Source of the DNA: an uncultured Angelakisella sp.
Lineage (GTDB): Bacteria > Bacillota > Clostridia > Oscillospirales > Ruminococcaceae
DNA length: 57,447 nucleotides
Direction of reading: 5' to 3'
NCBI GenBank assembly: GCA_910585525.1
Contig: CAJUFR010000012.1
Span: 1 to 57,447 of the forward strand
Shown in pieces: positions 23,207 to 32,559 of the stretch (its first letter is position 1; each line of letters opens with the position of its first letter). The position numbers were made by a program, and so were the translations under genes. The notes below the pieces were generated by a model. The model saw only the letters and a program-made list of their open reading frames with translations, was not told the origin of the DNA and made no database searches.

Positions 23207-25588
23207 ATGAATCTTTCCATGAGATGGCTCAGCGATTACGTTCCCGCCGGGGAGATCGCTCCCCGCGCCTACTGCGAGGGGATGACCATGTCCGGCTCCA
23301 AGGTGGAGGGGTACGAGATAGAGGGCGCCGAGATACAGAACGTGGTGGTAGGCCAGGTGACCGCCATGGAGCGCCACCCGGATTCCGACCACCTGTGGGT
23401 CTGCCAGGTGGATGTGGGCGGCGAAGCCGTGCAGATCGTCACCGGGGCCCAGAATGTCTCGGCGGGGGACTACGTGCCGGTGGCAAAGCACAAGTCGGTG
23501 CTCCCCGGCGGCCACAAGATCACCAAGGGAAAACTCCGGGGGGTGGAAAGCTGCGGAATGCTCTGCTCCCTGGGGGAACTGGGCCTTACCGCCCACGACT
23601 TCCCCTACGCCATCGAGGACGGCATCTTCATCCTGGGGGAGGATTGCGACCATGTCCCGGGCAGGGATATCCAGTCCGCCATCGGCCTCTGCGATGTGAA
23701 GGTGGAGTTTGAGATCACCTCCAACCGCCCCGATTGCTTCTCCATCCTGGGCCTTGCCCGGGAAACCGCCGCCACCTTCGGCCTTCCCATGAAGGCCCCC
23801 GCCCCGGCGGTAAAGGGCTGCGGCGGGGATATCCACGACTACCTCCGGGTGGATGTGAAAAACGGCACCCTCTGCCCCCGGTACATGGCCCGGGTGGTGA
23901 AGGACGTGAAGATCGGCCCCTCCCCCCGGTGGATGCGGGAGCGGCTGCGGGCCTGCGGGGTGCGTCCCATCAACAACATCGTGGACATCACCAACTTCGT
24001 CATGCTGGAATACGGCCAGCCCATGCACGCCTTTGACCTGAAGCATGTGGGGGGCGCCCATATCATCGTCCGCAACGCCGAGGCCGGGGAGGCCATCACC
24101 ACCCTGGACGGGGTGGAGCGGAAACTCTCCCCGGAGATGCTGGTCATCGCCGACGAGAACGGCCCCACCGCCATCGCCGGCGTCATGGGGGGGGAGCATT
24201 CGGAGATCGAGGCGGACACCGTCACCGTGGCCTTTGAATCCGCCTGCTTCATGGGCAGCAGCGTCCGCACCACCGCCAAAAAGGTGGGGCTGCGCACCGA
24301 GGCCAGCGGCCGGTACGAAAAGGGGCTGGACCCCGCCACCTGCGCCCCGGCGGTGGAGCGGGCCTGCCAGCTGGTGGAACTGCTGGGGGCCGGCCAGGTG
24401 GTGGACGGCGTCATCGATATCGACTGCGCCAACCACCAGAGGAAAGCCATCCCCTTTGACCCCGACTGGATCGACCGCTTCCTGGGCATCGACATCCCGG
24501 GGGAGGAGATGGCCGCCATGCTGGCCCGGCTGGAGATACCGGTGGAAAACGGCATGGCCCTGGCCCCCACCTGGCGCCCCGACCTGGAGTCCAAAGCGGA
24601 TATCGCTGAGGAAGTGGCCCGGATGTACGGCTATGACAAGATACCCACCACCGCCCTGCGGGGCCTTTCGGAGGGGACGGTGACCCCCCGGCAGAAGTTC
24701 GACCGCCAGGCGGAACGGGTGCTGCTGGGGCTGGGCCTCAGCGAGATCCTCACCTACACCTTCATCAGCCCCAAGCTGTACGATAAGATCCGCCTGCCGG
24801 AGGACCACCCCCTGCGGGCCTCGGTGACCATCCTCAACCCCCTGGGGGAGGACACCAGCGTCATGCGCACCACCGCCCTGCCCTCGATGCTCCAGGTGCT
24901 GAGCACCAACTACAACGACCGCAACCCGGAAGCCGCCCTTTACGAGTTGGCGGTGGAGTACCACCCCACCGCCCCGGACCAGCTGCCGGAGGAAAAGCCG
25001 ATGCTCACCCTGGGCGCCTACGGTCCCGGCTGGGACTTCTACGCCATGAAGGGCCGGGTGGAGGCGCTGCTGAAGGAACTGGGGGTCACCGGTGTGGAGT
25101 TCCTTCCCTGCACCCACAACCCTTCCTACCACCCCGGCCGCTGCGCCGCCATCCAGGTGGGGGAGCAGGTCATCGGGGGCATGGGGGAGGTCCACCCGGA
25201 GGTCTGCGAAAACTTCGGCATCGGCACCAAGGTCTATCTGGCCCAGCTGGACGGGGACCTGCTGTTCCGGCTCCACAGCGACGAGAAGAACTACCAGCCC
25301 CTGCCCCGGTTCCCCGCCTCCACCCGTGACCTGGCGGTGATCTGCGACGAGGCGCTGCCGGTGGCCGCCATCGAAAAGGCCATCCGGGCCCATGTGGGGA
25401 AGATACTGGAGAAGGTGCAGCTTTTCGACGTCTACCGAGGCGCCCAGGTGCCCCAGGGCAAAAAGAGCGTCGCCTACGCTCTCATCCTCCGGGCCGCCGA
25501 CCGCACCCTGACGGTGGAGGAATGCGACAAGGCCATGACCGCCGCCCTGGAAGGGCTGCGGGAGGTGGGGGCGGAGATCAGAAAGTAG
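23207..25588 (+). CDS. pheT: Phenylalanyl-tRNA synthetase beta subunit
   Basis: Beta subunit of PheRS, 793 residues, with the expected domain order: N-terminal EMAP-II-like tRNA-binding domain (about 40-150, VVVGQVTAMERHPDSDHLWV), B3/B4 editing domain (about 205-390), B5 domain, a catalytic-like core and the C-terminal anticodon-binding FDX-ACB domain (about 700-793, FPASTRDLAVICDE). AAGGAGG precedes the ATG at 23207. Co-transcribed with pheS. Confidence 0.97.
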   Translation: MNLSMRWLSDYVPAGEIAPRAYCEGMTMSGSKVEGYEIEGAEIQNVVVGQVTAMERHPDSDHLWVCQVDVGGEAVQIVTGAQNVSAGDYVPVAKHKSVLPGGHKITKGKLRGVESCGMLCSLGELGLTAHDFPYAIEDGIFILGEDCDHVPGRDIQSAIGLCDVKVEFEITSNRPDCFSILGLARETAATFGLPMKAPAPAVKGCGGDIHDYLRVDVKNGTLCPRYMARVVKDVKIGPSPRWMRERLRACGVRPINNIVDITNFVMLEYGQPMHAFDLKHVGGAHIIVRNAEAGEAITTLDGVERKLSPEMLVIADENGPTAIAGVMGGEHSEIEADTVTVAFESACFMGSSVRTTAKKVGLRTEASGRYEKGLDPATCAPAVERACQLVELLGAGQVVDGVIDIDCANHQRKAIPFDPDWIDRFLGIDIPGEEMAAMLARLEIPVENGMALAPTWRPDLESKADIAEEVARMYGYDKIPTTALRGLSEGTVTPRQKFDRQAERVLLGLGLSEILTYTFISPKLYDKIRLPEDHPLRASVTILNPLGEDTSVMRTTALPSMLQVLSTNYNDRNPEAALYELAVEYHPTAPDQLPEEKPMLTLGAYGPGWDFYAMKGRVEALLKELGVTGVEFLPCTHNPSYHPGRCAAIQVGEQVIGGMGEVHPEVCENFGIGTKVYLAQLDGDLLFRLHSDEKNYQPLPRFPASTRDLAVICDEALPVAAIEKAIRAHVGKILEKVQLFDVYRGAQVPQGKKSVAYALILRAADRTLTVEECDKAMTAALEGLREVGAEIRK

Positions 25589-25615
25589 TCCCCTGCCCTT
25601 GCCCCAGAGCATGCC

Positions 25616-25652
25616 AAAAGGGAGCCCCTTGTTTTACCGGGGGCTCCCCTTC
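25616..25652. terminator. Terminator between converging pheT and polC
   Basis: GGGAGCCCC (25620-25628) pairs with GGGGCTCCC (25640-25648). An AAAA tract on the left gives a T run for the polC transcript; the plus-strand T run is weaker. Confidence 0.8.
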
Positions 25653-25673
25653 TCTGTCCTACAAACTTTTTTC

Positions 25674-28600
25674 CTATCCGAACAGAGACATCTGGCTGTG
25701 CTCCGGCAGCCCTGTCAGCGCCCCGGCCTCCCGCAGCGTCTCGATGATGGCCTTGGTGGCCCCGGAGCGGGTGGTGATCTCGTCCACCGAAAGGTAGGGC
25801 CCCTCCTTCCCCGCCTCGGCCAGGCCCTGGGCGGCGGCGGCTCCCAGGCCCTTTAGGCTGGTGAAGGGCAGGCGGATCATCCCGTCCTCCATCTGGTACC
25901 GGGTTGCGTGGGAGCGGTAGAGATCCACCGGCAGCAGCTGGATGCCCCGCTTCAGCATCTCGTAGACGATCTGGTACATTTCCAGCTGGCTGTCCTCCTT
26001 GGCGGTGCGCTCGTTTCCCTTGGCGTAAAGGGCGTCGATGCGGGTCTTGACAAAGCCCTGGCCCTGCATGGCCGCCATGGCGTCGAAGTCCTCCCCCCGG
26101 ATGGTGAAGATGACGGCGTAAAACTCCTTGGGATAGTACACCTTGTACCACCCCAGCCGGATGGCCGAGATGACATAGGCGGCGGCGTGGGCCTTGGGGA
26201 ACATGTATTTGATCTTGAGGCAGCTGCCGATGTACCATTCCGGCACCCCGTGGTCCCTCATGTCCTGCTTCATCTCCTCGGTGAGGAGGGCGGGGGCCTT
26301 GCCCTTTCGGGTGATCTCCATGATCTTGAAGGCCAGCTTAGGCTCCATCTTGTACTTGATGTACAGGGTGGTCATGATGCTGTCACGGGTGCCGATGACG
26401 TTGGAGATGGTGCAGGTCCCGGCGGCGATCAGGTCCTTGGCGTTGCCCAGCCAGACATCGGTGCCGTGGGACAGGCCGGATATCTGCAGCAGGTCGGAAA
26501 AGTTCTTGGGCCGGGCGTCCATCAGCATCCCCCGGACAAAGTTGGTGCCCATCTCCGGCAGGGCCAGGGTGCCGGTCTCCACCCGGATATCGGCGAGGTC
26601 GATGCCCAGGGCCTCCGGGGAGGTGAAAAGGCTGTAGACCTGGGGATCGCTCATGGGGATGTCGTCGATCTTCACCCCGGTGTAGTCCTCCAGGTACTTG
26701 AAGAGGGTGGGGGCGTCGTGGCCCAGTTCGTCCAGCTTGAGGATGGTGTCATGGAGGGAGTGGAAGTCGAAGTGGGTGGTGATGATGTCCCCCTCTTTTT
26801 TGTCCGCCGGGTGCTGCACCGGGCAGAAGTCGTAGACCTGATGGTGGCTGGGCACCACCACCATGCCCCCGGGGTGCTGGCCGGTGGTGCGCTTGACGCC
26901 GGTGCAGCCCTTTACCAGCCGCTTCTCCTCGGCGGAGGTGACCACCAGCCCCTTCTCCTCCAGGTAGTGCTTGACGTAGCCGAAGGCGGTCTTTTCCGCC
27001 ACGGTGGAGATGGTCCCGGCCTTAAAGACGTGGTCCTTGCCGAACAGCTCCTCGGTGAAGGTGTGGGAGCGGGACTGGTATTCCCCGGAGAAGTTCAGGT
27101 CGATATCCGGGGCCTTGTCCCCGTCAAAGCCCAGGAAGGTCTCGAAGGGTATCTCGTGGCCGTCCTGGCGCAGGCGGGTGCCGCATTTGGGGCAGTCCTT
27201 GGCGGGGAGGTCAAAGCCGGAGCCGATGCTGCCGTCGGTGATGAACTCGCTGTACTTGCACTGAGGGCAGACGTAGTGGGGCGGCAGGGGGTTCACCTCC
27301 GAGATGCCGGCCATGATGGCCACAAAGGAGGAGCCCACCGACCCACGGGAGCCCACCGAATAACCGCACTCCACCGACCGCTGCACCAGCTTCTGGGCGA
27401 TCATATACAGCACCGAAAAGCCGTGCTTGGTGATGGAGGAAAGTTCCCGGTCCAGCCGCTTCTCCACGATCTCCGGCAGGGGGTCGCCGTAAAGGGCGTG
27501 GGCCTTTTCGTGGGTGATGCGGATCAGGTCCTCCTCCGCCCCGGGGATGGTGGGGGTGAAGGTGCCGTCGGGGATGGGGCGGATGTAGTCCACCATGTCG
27601 GCGATGCGGCCGGGGTTGGTGATGACGATCTCCCGGGCGGTCTCCTCGTCCAGGTAGCTGAATTCATCCAGCATCTGGCGGGTGGTGCGCAGGTAGAGGG
27701 GGGCCTGCATCCCGGCGTCCTTGAAGCCCTGGCCGGACATGAGAATTTCCCGGAAGCGGGCGTCCTTCTGGTCGATAAAGTGGACGTCCCCGGTGGCCAC
27801 CACCGGCTTGCCCAGCCGCTTGCCCAGCTTCAGGACGGTGCGGTTGAAGTCCTGGAGGTCCTTTTCGCTTTTGGCCATCCCCTCCCGGATCATGAACTCA
27901 TTGTTGCCCAGGGGCTGGACCTCCAAAAAGTCGTAGAAGGAGGCGATGTTGCACAGTTCGTTCCAGCTTTTCCCCTCCACGATGGCACGGAACAGCTGCC
28001 CCGCCTCGCAGGCGGAGCCGACGATGAGCCCCTCCCGGTACCGCTCCAGCTGGCTGCGGGGGATGCGGGGCTTCTGGAAGAAGAAGTCCAGATGGGCGTA
28101 GGAGACCAGGCGGTAAAGGTTCTTGAGCCCCACATCATTTTTCACCAGGATGATGATGTGGTAGGGCCGGGATTTGAAACTCCCCTGCCCCCCCAGGGCG
28201 GCGTTGATATCCCACACCGTCCGGGCGTCCTTCTTCTCGGCCTTGATCTTTTCCAGCATCTTGAGGAAGATACCCGCCAGCACCCAGGCGTCGTCGTCGG
28301 CCCGGTGGTGGTTCTTCTGCTGGATCTTCAGGTGATCGGCCAGGAGGTTCAGCTTGTGTTTTTTCAGTTCCGGGTAGAGGGAACGGGCCATCACCAGGGT
28401 GTCGATGCTGGTGAACCGCCGGTCTATCTCCTGGCGGCGCATGGCGGCCCGAAGGAAGCCCATGTCGAAGGAGGCGTTGTGGGCCACCAGGACGGGGCAC
28501 TCCCCGCAGAAGGCCAGGAACGCCTCCAACGCCTCCCGCTCCTTGGGGGCGTCCTTCACCATCTCGTCGGTGATGCCGGTCAGCTGGGTGATGGCGGCGG

Positions 28601-30008
28601 GGATGGCGGTCAGGGGGTTCACGAAGGTATCGAACCGCTCCACCACCTCCCCGCCCTTCAACCGCACCGCGCCGATCTCGGTAATGCGGTCGTTGGCGTT
28701 GGAAAGGCCGGTGGTCTCCAGGTCGAAGATGATGTACTCCCCGTCGATGGGGGCCTCGCAGGGGCTGTCCACGGCGGGGATCATGTCATCCACAAAGTAC
28801 CCTTCCACCCCGTAGATGACCTTGAACTCCGGGTCACTTTTCCGTATCTTGTCGGCGGCGGCCATGGCCTCGGGGAAGGCCTGGACCACCCCGTGGTCGG
28901 TGATGGCGATGGCCTTGTGGCCCCACTTGGCGGCGCGCTTCACCAGTTCCGCCGCCGGGGTCATGCCATCCATCATGGACATGGTGGTGTGACAATGGAG
29001 CTCCACCCGTTTTTCCGGCTCCTCGTCGGTGACCGTCTTTTTCTGGACGGTGCTGATGGCCACCGGGGACATGGTAACGTCCCGGTCGAATTTATTGTAG
29101 GCCACCTCCCCCTGGGCGACGATGGTGGCCCCGGGCTTTAAAGCGTCCAGCAGCGGGCCCTTCTTCTCCTTGTCGGCGAATATCTTCAGGTCGATGGAAC
29201 TGGTGTAGTCGGTGATGCTGATGGTAAGGATGGACTTGCTGCCGTCCTTGATATCCCGGGAGGCCACATCGAAGATATCCCCCCAGAGGACGGTCTTGCC
29301 GGTCTCGGCGTTGACGGTGACGATCTCCACCGGGGGGACCCGGATCTCCTTGCCCATGACCACGCTGGCGGAGCCGGGGACAAAGGGGAGGTCGGGGGCA
29401 AAGTTCCCCTGGTAGGTGCGGCGCTTGGGGGCGGCTTTTCCTTCCCCCTCCCCCTTCTTCCCCGGGGCCTCCCAGGGCGGGGTGTCCCGCTGGGGGAAGG
29501 GGATGACCCGGGGGGGCGGGGGCGGGGCGGGGGCGGTGGTCTGGGTAACGCCGGTAAAGACCACGGTGGGGTGCACCCCAAAGTCCCGCTGGAGAAGGGC
29601 GGACATCCGCTCCCCCACCTGCTGCTCCTGCAAAAACTCCAGGCCACCGTTCTGGAGGGTCACCGAAAAGAGCCGCTGTTCCCGGTCATACTCCGCCGTG
29701 GCCCCCACAAAGAAGCCGTTGATGGCCACCCCGGCGGCGGCCAACTCCCCCGCCAGACTGTCCAGACAGTCCCCGGTGAGAAGGCCGGGGTCATACTTGC
29801 AGCGGATGGAAAGATCATCCAGCAGGCAGGCCAGCCGCATCTCTTTTTGGACAGCGGAAAGCTGGCCTCTGTCCAGCAGCCGGTCAGGGGCCAGGGTGAC
29901 GGTCATCTTCTCCTTGTTCTCCGAAAGGGCGATGTTCTCCACCCGGGCGGCAGCCACCGCCGGGGGAAGTTTCCCGAAGGGTCCGAACAACTCTCCAAAG
30001 GTGCTCAA
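25674..30008 (-). CDS. polC: DNA polymerase III PolC-type
   Basis: Main replicative polymerase of low-GC Gram-positives, 1,444 residues. In order: N-terminal domains with a Pro-rich linker (about 155-200), OB fold, PHP domain (VELHCHTTMSMMDG near 338), 3'-5' proofreading exonuclease (IFDLETTGLSN near 425) inserted in PHP, a four-cysteine zinc module (CPQC and CPKC near 905-935), and the polymerase palm (APDIDLNFSGEYQ). The TTG at 30008 follows AGGAG at good spacing, and no better start is seen. It ends the ribosomal/envelope gene cluster that begins with pyrH, a conserved neighbourhood. Confidence 0.97.
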   Translation of the reverse strand: MSTFGELFGPFGKLPPAVAAARVENIALSENKEKMTVTLAPDRLLDRGQLSAVQKEMRLACLLDDLSIRCKYDPGLLTGDCLDSLAGELAAAGVAINGFFVGATAEYDREQRLFSVTLQNGGLEFLQEQQVGERMSALLQRDFGVHPTVVFTGVTQTTAPAPPPPPRVIPFPQRDTPPWEAPGKKGEGEGKAAPKRRTYQGNFAPDLPFVPGSASVVMGKEIRVPPVEIVTVNAETGKTVLWGDIFDVASRDIKDGSKSILTISITDYTSSIDLKIFADKEKKGPLLDALKPGATIVAQGEVAYNKFDRDVTMSPVAISTVQKKTVTDEEPEKRVELHCHTTMSMMDGMTPAAELVKRAAKWGHKAIAITDHGVVQAFPEAMAAADKIRKSDPEFKVIYGVEGYFVDDMIPAVDSPCEAPIDGEYIIFDLETTGLSNANDRITEIGAVRLKGGEVVERFDTFVNPLTAIPAAITQLTGITDEMVKDAPKEREALEAFLAFCGECPVLVAHNASFDMGFLRAAMRRQEIDRRFTSIDTLVMARSLYPELKKHKLNLLADHLKIQQKNHHRADDDAWVLAGIFLKMLEKIKAEKKDARTVWDINAALGGQGSFKSRPYHIIILVKNDVGLKNLYRLVSYAHLDFFFQKPRIPRSQLERYREGLIVGSACEAGQLFRAIVEGKSWNELCNIASFYDFLEVQPLGNNEFMIREGMAKSEKDLQDFNRTVLKLGKRLGKPVVATGDVHFIDQKDARFREILMSGQGFKDAGMQAPLYLRTTRQMLDEFSYLDEETAREIVITNPGRIADMVDYIRPIPDGTFTPTIPGAEEDLIRITHEKAHALYGDPLPEIVEKRLDRELSSITKHGFSVLYMIAQKLVQRSVECGYSVGSRGSVGSSFVAIMAGISEVNPLPPHYVCPQCKYSEFITDGSIGSGFDLPAKDCPKCGTRLRQDGHEIPFETFLGFDGDKAPDIDLNFSGEYQSRSHTFTEELFGKDHVFKAGTISTVAEKTAFGYVKHYLEEKGLVVTSAEEKRLVKGCTGVKRTTGQHPGGMVVVPSHHQVYDFCPVQHPADKKEGDIITTHFDFHSLHDTILKLDELGHDAPTLFKYLEDYTGVKIDDIPMSDPQVYSLFTSPEALGIDLADIRVETGTLALPEMGTNFVRGMLMDARPKNFSDLLQISGLSHGTDVWLGNAKDLIAAGTCTISNVIGTRDSIMTTLYIKYKMEPKLAFKIMEITRKGKAPALLTEEMKQDMRDHGVPEWYIGSCLKIKYMFPKAHAAAYVISAIRLGWYKVYYPKEFYAVIFTIRGEDFDAMAAMQGQGFVKTRIDALYAKGNERTAKEDSQLEMYQIVYEMLKRGIQLLPVDLYRSHATRYQMEDGMIRLPFTSLKGLGAAAAQGLAEAGKEGPYLSVDEITTRSGATKAIIETLREAGALTGLPEHSQMSLFG

Positions 30009-30017
30009 TGGTAACTC

Positions 30018-30530
30018 CTATTTTTTCGTGTAGACCAGTTCCGCAAACTGGCCGTATTGGACGGCCTTCTCCAGGCGAAACCGCAACGGTCCCTCCCCTT
30101 GGGTGAAGAGGGGGATCCCCGCCCCCAGCAGCACCGGGGCCAGCTGGATGGTCATGCCGTCCACCATCCCGGCATCCAGCAGCGGCGCCAGGATGGTGTT
30201 CCCCCCGATCACCCAGATGTTTTTCTCCCCGGGCTGTCCCTTGACAAACTCCACCACATCACCCCGGACCGGGACAAAGCCCTCCGGCAGCGGGGCGGTG
30301 TCGTGGGTAAAGACGTAGTTCCGGGTGGTGGGGTAGAACGCCCCCGGGTCCTCCATCCTCTCGATCTCCCGGAAGGTCCTGCGGCCCATGATGGTGATAT
30401 CCATTTGGCGGTAGAAATCGTCGTAGCCGGTCTCCTCCACCCCGCCGGTCTGGTGCAGCCAGTCCAGGCGGTGATCCCTGTCCGCCAGGTAGCCGTCCAG
30501 GCTGACACAGCCATAAAAAAAGACGCTCAC
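30018..30530 (-). CDS. RibD C-terminal/dihydrofolate-reductase-like protein
   Basis: 170-residue reductase-fold protein of the RibD_C/DHFR-like family, short form. MSVFFYGCVSLDGYLADRDH at the start, TIMGRRTFREIE and IWVIGGNTILAPLLDAG match the NADPH-binding fold. The start is GTG at 30530, overlapping the upstream stop as GTGA; a longer reading frame upstream overlaps the acetyltransferase gene and is not real. Reductase activity is likely; substrate unknown. One of three accessory genes between ispG and polC. Confidence 0.82.
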   Translation of the reverse strand: MSVFFYGCVSLDGYLADRDHRLDWLHQTGGVEETGYDDFYRQMDITIMGRRTFREIERMEDPGAFYPTTRNYVFTHDTAPLPEGFVPVRGDVVEFVKGQPGEKNIWVIGGNTILAPLLDAGMVDGMTIQLAPVLLGAGIPLFTQGEGPLRFRLEKAVQYGQFAELVYTKK

Positions 30531-31036
30531 GGTCCTTCCTCCTCCGGCAGTGTTTTGATGAGCCTTGTACCCTGGGCCATATAGGGCTCCCCCAGGTCCT
30601 CCGTCTTGTCGATCCGGTAGCCGTGGCTTTGGTAGAAGGCCAGGGCGGCGGTGTTCCGCCGGAAGGCCCAGACCACCACCTCCCGCCGCCCCTTCTCCCG
30701 GGCCAGACGCTCCCCGAAGGCCAGCAGCTTTCCGCCGATGCCCTTTCCCCGGGCCTTTTCCGCCACGTAGACCCGCCATATCTCAAAGGCCCCGGGCTTA
30801 TCCCGGTCGCCGGTCTCCCCAGCGGAAAGGAGCGCCAGCACCTCCCCATTCTCCTCCCAGACGTGTTCCTCCAGGCGGCGGGAGCGGAAATCCCGCTCCA
30901 ACCCGGCGGCCCGCTCCCGGCAGCCGGTATCGCTTAACAGCGCCGGATCCACATATTCCCGGTAAACGGCACGCCAGCCGTCGTTGACAATGGCGACAGC
31001 GGCAGAATAGTCCTCCTCCCGCAAAGGGCGTATCAT
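30527..31036 (-). CDS. GNAT-family N-acetyltransferase
   Basis: 169-residue acetyltransferase. IRPLREEDYSAAVAIVNDGW at the N-terminus and the acetyl-CoA motif VAEKARGKGIGGKLL (about 92-106) followed by NTAALAFYQSHGYR are classic GNAT sequence. The stop overlaps the reductase-like gene. Substrate not predictable; an ATG start with weak upstream purines at 31036. Confidence 0.88.
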   Translation of the reverse strand: MIRPLREEDYSAAVAIVNDGWRAVYREYVDPALLSDTGCRERAAGLERDFRSRRLEEHVWEENGEVLALLSAGETGDRDKPGAFEIWRVYVAEKARGKGIGGKLLAFGERLAREKGRREVVVWAFRRNTAALAFYQSHGYRIDKTEDLGEPYMAQGTRLIKTLPEEEGP

Positions 31037-31055
31037 TTTGATCCCTCCATAGCGG

Positions 31056-31475
31056 TCAGCAGATGCAGACTGACCGCAGTCTCCAATCCCCGTCCCACCA
31101 GCACTCGATAAAGTGGCCGAACAGGAAGCTGCTGTTGGTCAGGCAGGCACCGGCGCTGCCGTTCCTGGCATCCAAAACAAAGGAATCGAACACCAAGCCC
31201 CGGCACATCTCCTCCGGCGAATGGACCTTGTCCCGGTCCACGCCGTAGAAGTCGTAAAACTCCCGGCGGAAGGCTCCGGCAATAAGGGCGTCGGCGTTTG
31301 CCACGGCGTACCGGAGCCGGTCCAGGTACCGCCCCCGGGCCGCAAGGAGGGCCACCTCATCCTCCGCCTCAACGATGCTGTACCCATTGGGTTCGGCGAA
31401 GGGGCCGGCAAATCTTCTGCTCCCTTTCGTGATCTCCCGCACCAGCCACGGGGCTATGTCTTCGGACACACTCAT
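31056..31475 (-). CDS. Hypothetical 139-residue protein
   Basis: Soluble, acidic protein with no signal or membrane segment. The C-terminal half (VFDSFVLDARNGSAGACLTN, then FLFGHFIECWWDGDWRL) is rich in aromatic residues and ends in CIC. I do not recognise a family. The ATG at 31475 is three bases after the ispG stop and has a GA-rich ribosome site inside the ispG end, so it is probably translated with ispG. It is an accessory gene in an otherwise conserved operon. Confidence 0.65.
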   Translation of the reverse strand: MSVSEDIAPWLVREITKGSRRFAGPFAEPNGYSIVEAEDEVALLAARGRYLDRLRYAVANADALIAGAFRREFYDFYGVDRDKVHSPEEMCRGLVFDSFVLDARNGSAGACLTNSSFLFGHFIECWWDGDWRLRSVCIC

Positions 31476-31478
31476 CCC

Positions 31479-32528
31479 CTACAGTCCCTCCACCTCCGCC
31501 ACCAGGGCGGCCACCGCCTCCGCCTCCGGCACCTTGCGGAGAGGTTCCCCCTTGCGGAACAGCAGCATCTCCCCTTTGCCCCCGGCAAGGCCGATATCGG
31601 CGTCCCGGGCCTCCCCGGGGCCGTTGACGGCGCAGCCCATGACGGCGATCTTTATGTCCTTTTCACAGTCCTTCAGCTGCTCCTCCACCTCCCGGGCGAT
31701 GCGGAACAGGTCCACATGGCAGCGGCCGCAGGTGGGACAGGAGACGAACCGGGGGCCCTTGGAGAGCCCCAGCCCCCGGAGGATATCCCGGGCGGCATGG
31801 ACCTCCTCCACCGGGTCGGCGGTGAGGGAGACCCGCAGCGTGTCCCCGATGCCGTCCGCCAGCAGCGCCCCGAAGGCGGCGGCGGATTTGATCAGCCCCA
31901 TCCGGGCGGTCCCCGCCTCGGTGACCCCCAGGTGGAAGGGGCAGTCCAGCCGCTCCGCCGCCAGGCGGTAGGCCCTTACCGTGGTAAAAACATCGGAGGA
32001 CTTGATGGCCACCACCACGTTGTCAAAGTCCAGCTGCTCCAGCAGGCGGACGTTGAGGAGGGCGCTTTCCGCCAGGGCCTCCGCCGTGGGGCGCTGGTGC
32101 TTTTCCAGCACCTCCCGTTCCAGGCTGCCGGAGTTGACCCCGATGCGGATGGGCAGGTTTTTTTCCCGGCAGGCGGCCACCACCTGGCGCACCTTCTCCT
32201 GGTCCCCGATGTTGCCGGGGTTGATGCGGATCTTGTCCGCCCCGGCGTAGGCCGATTCGATGGCCAGCCGGTAGTCGAATTGGATATCCGCCACCAGGGG
32301 CAGCTGGGGACACGCCTCCTTGATGGCGGCGACGAGTTTCGCTCCCCCCTCCTGGGGCACCGCCACCCGGTTGATCTGACACCCGGTCTCGCAGAGGGCC
32401 TTGGTCTGGCGGATGTTGGCCTCGATATCGTCCAGGGGGGCGCAGAGCATCGACTGGATGGCGATAGGGCTGCCGCCGCCGATGGTCACCGGGCCGATCT
32501 GAACTTTTTTCGATGTTTGACGTCTCAT
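31479..32528 (-). CDS. ispG: 4-hydroxy-3-methylbut-2-enyl-diphosphate synthase IspG
   Basis: [4Fe-4S] enzyme of the MEP isoprenoid pathway that converts MEcPP to HMBPP. The 349 residues include the TIM-barrel start (VQIGPVTIGGGSPIAIQSM), the DIQFDYRLA strand and the C-terminal cluster ligands CPTCGRC with a third cysteine in MGCAVNGPGE. It follows rseP as in many Firmicutes, but dxr, usually in the same cluster, is absent. ATG at 32528. Confidence 0.96.
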   Translation of the reverse strand: MRRQTSKKVQIGPVTIGGGSPIAIQSMLCAPLDDIEANIRQTKALCETGCQINRVAVPQEGGAKLVAAIKEACPQLPLVADIQFDYRLAIESAYAGADKIRINPGNIGDQEKVRQVVAACREKNLPIRIGVNSGSLEREVLEKHQRPTAEALAESALLNVRLLEQLDFDNVVVAIKSSDVFTTVRAYRLAAERLDCPFHLGVTEAGTARMGLIKSAAAFGALLADGIGDTLRVSLTADPVEEVHAARDILRGLGLSKGPRFVSCPTCGRCHVDLFRIAREVEEQLKDCEKDIKIAVMGCAVNGPGEARDADIGLAGGKGEMLLFRKGEPLRKVPEAEAVAALVAEVEGL

Positions 32529-32559
32529 GATGTTTTACCTCGTTGTATCAACAGCGGCG

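Noticed and set aside
25908..29141. A 1,077-residue plus-strand frame opposite polC.
   Set aside because: It is wholly antisense to a confidently identified gene and is rich in His, Gly, Val and Gln without any domain.
30018..30779. A longer start for the reductase-like gene.
   Set aside because: The additional 83 residues overlap the acetyltransferase gene in another frame; the GTGA-overlap start fits better.
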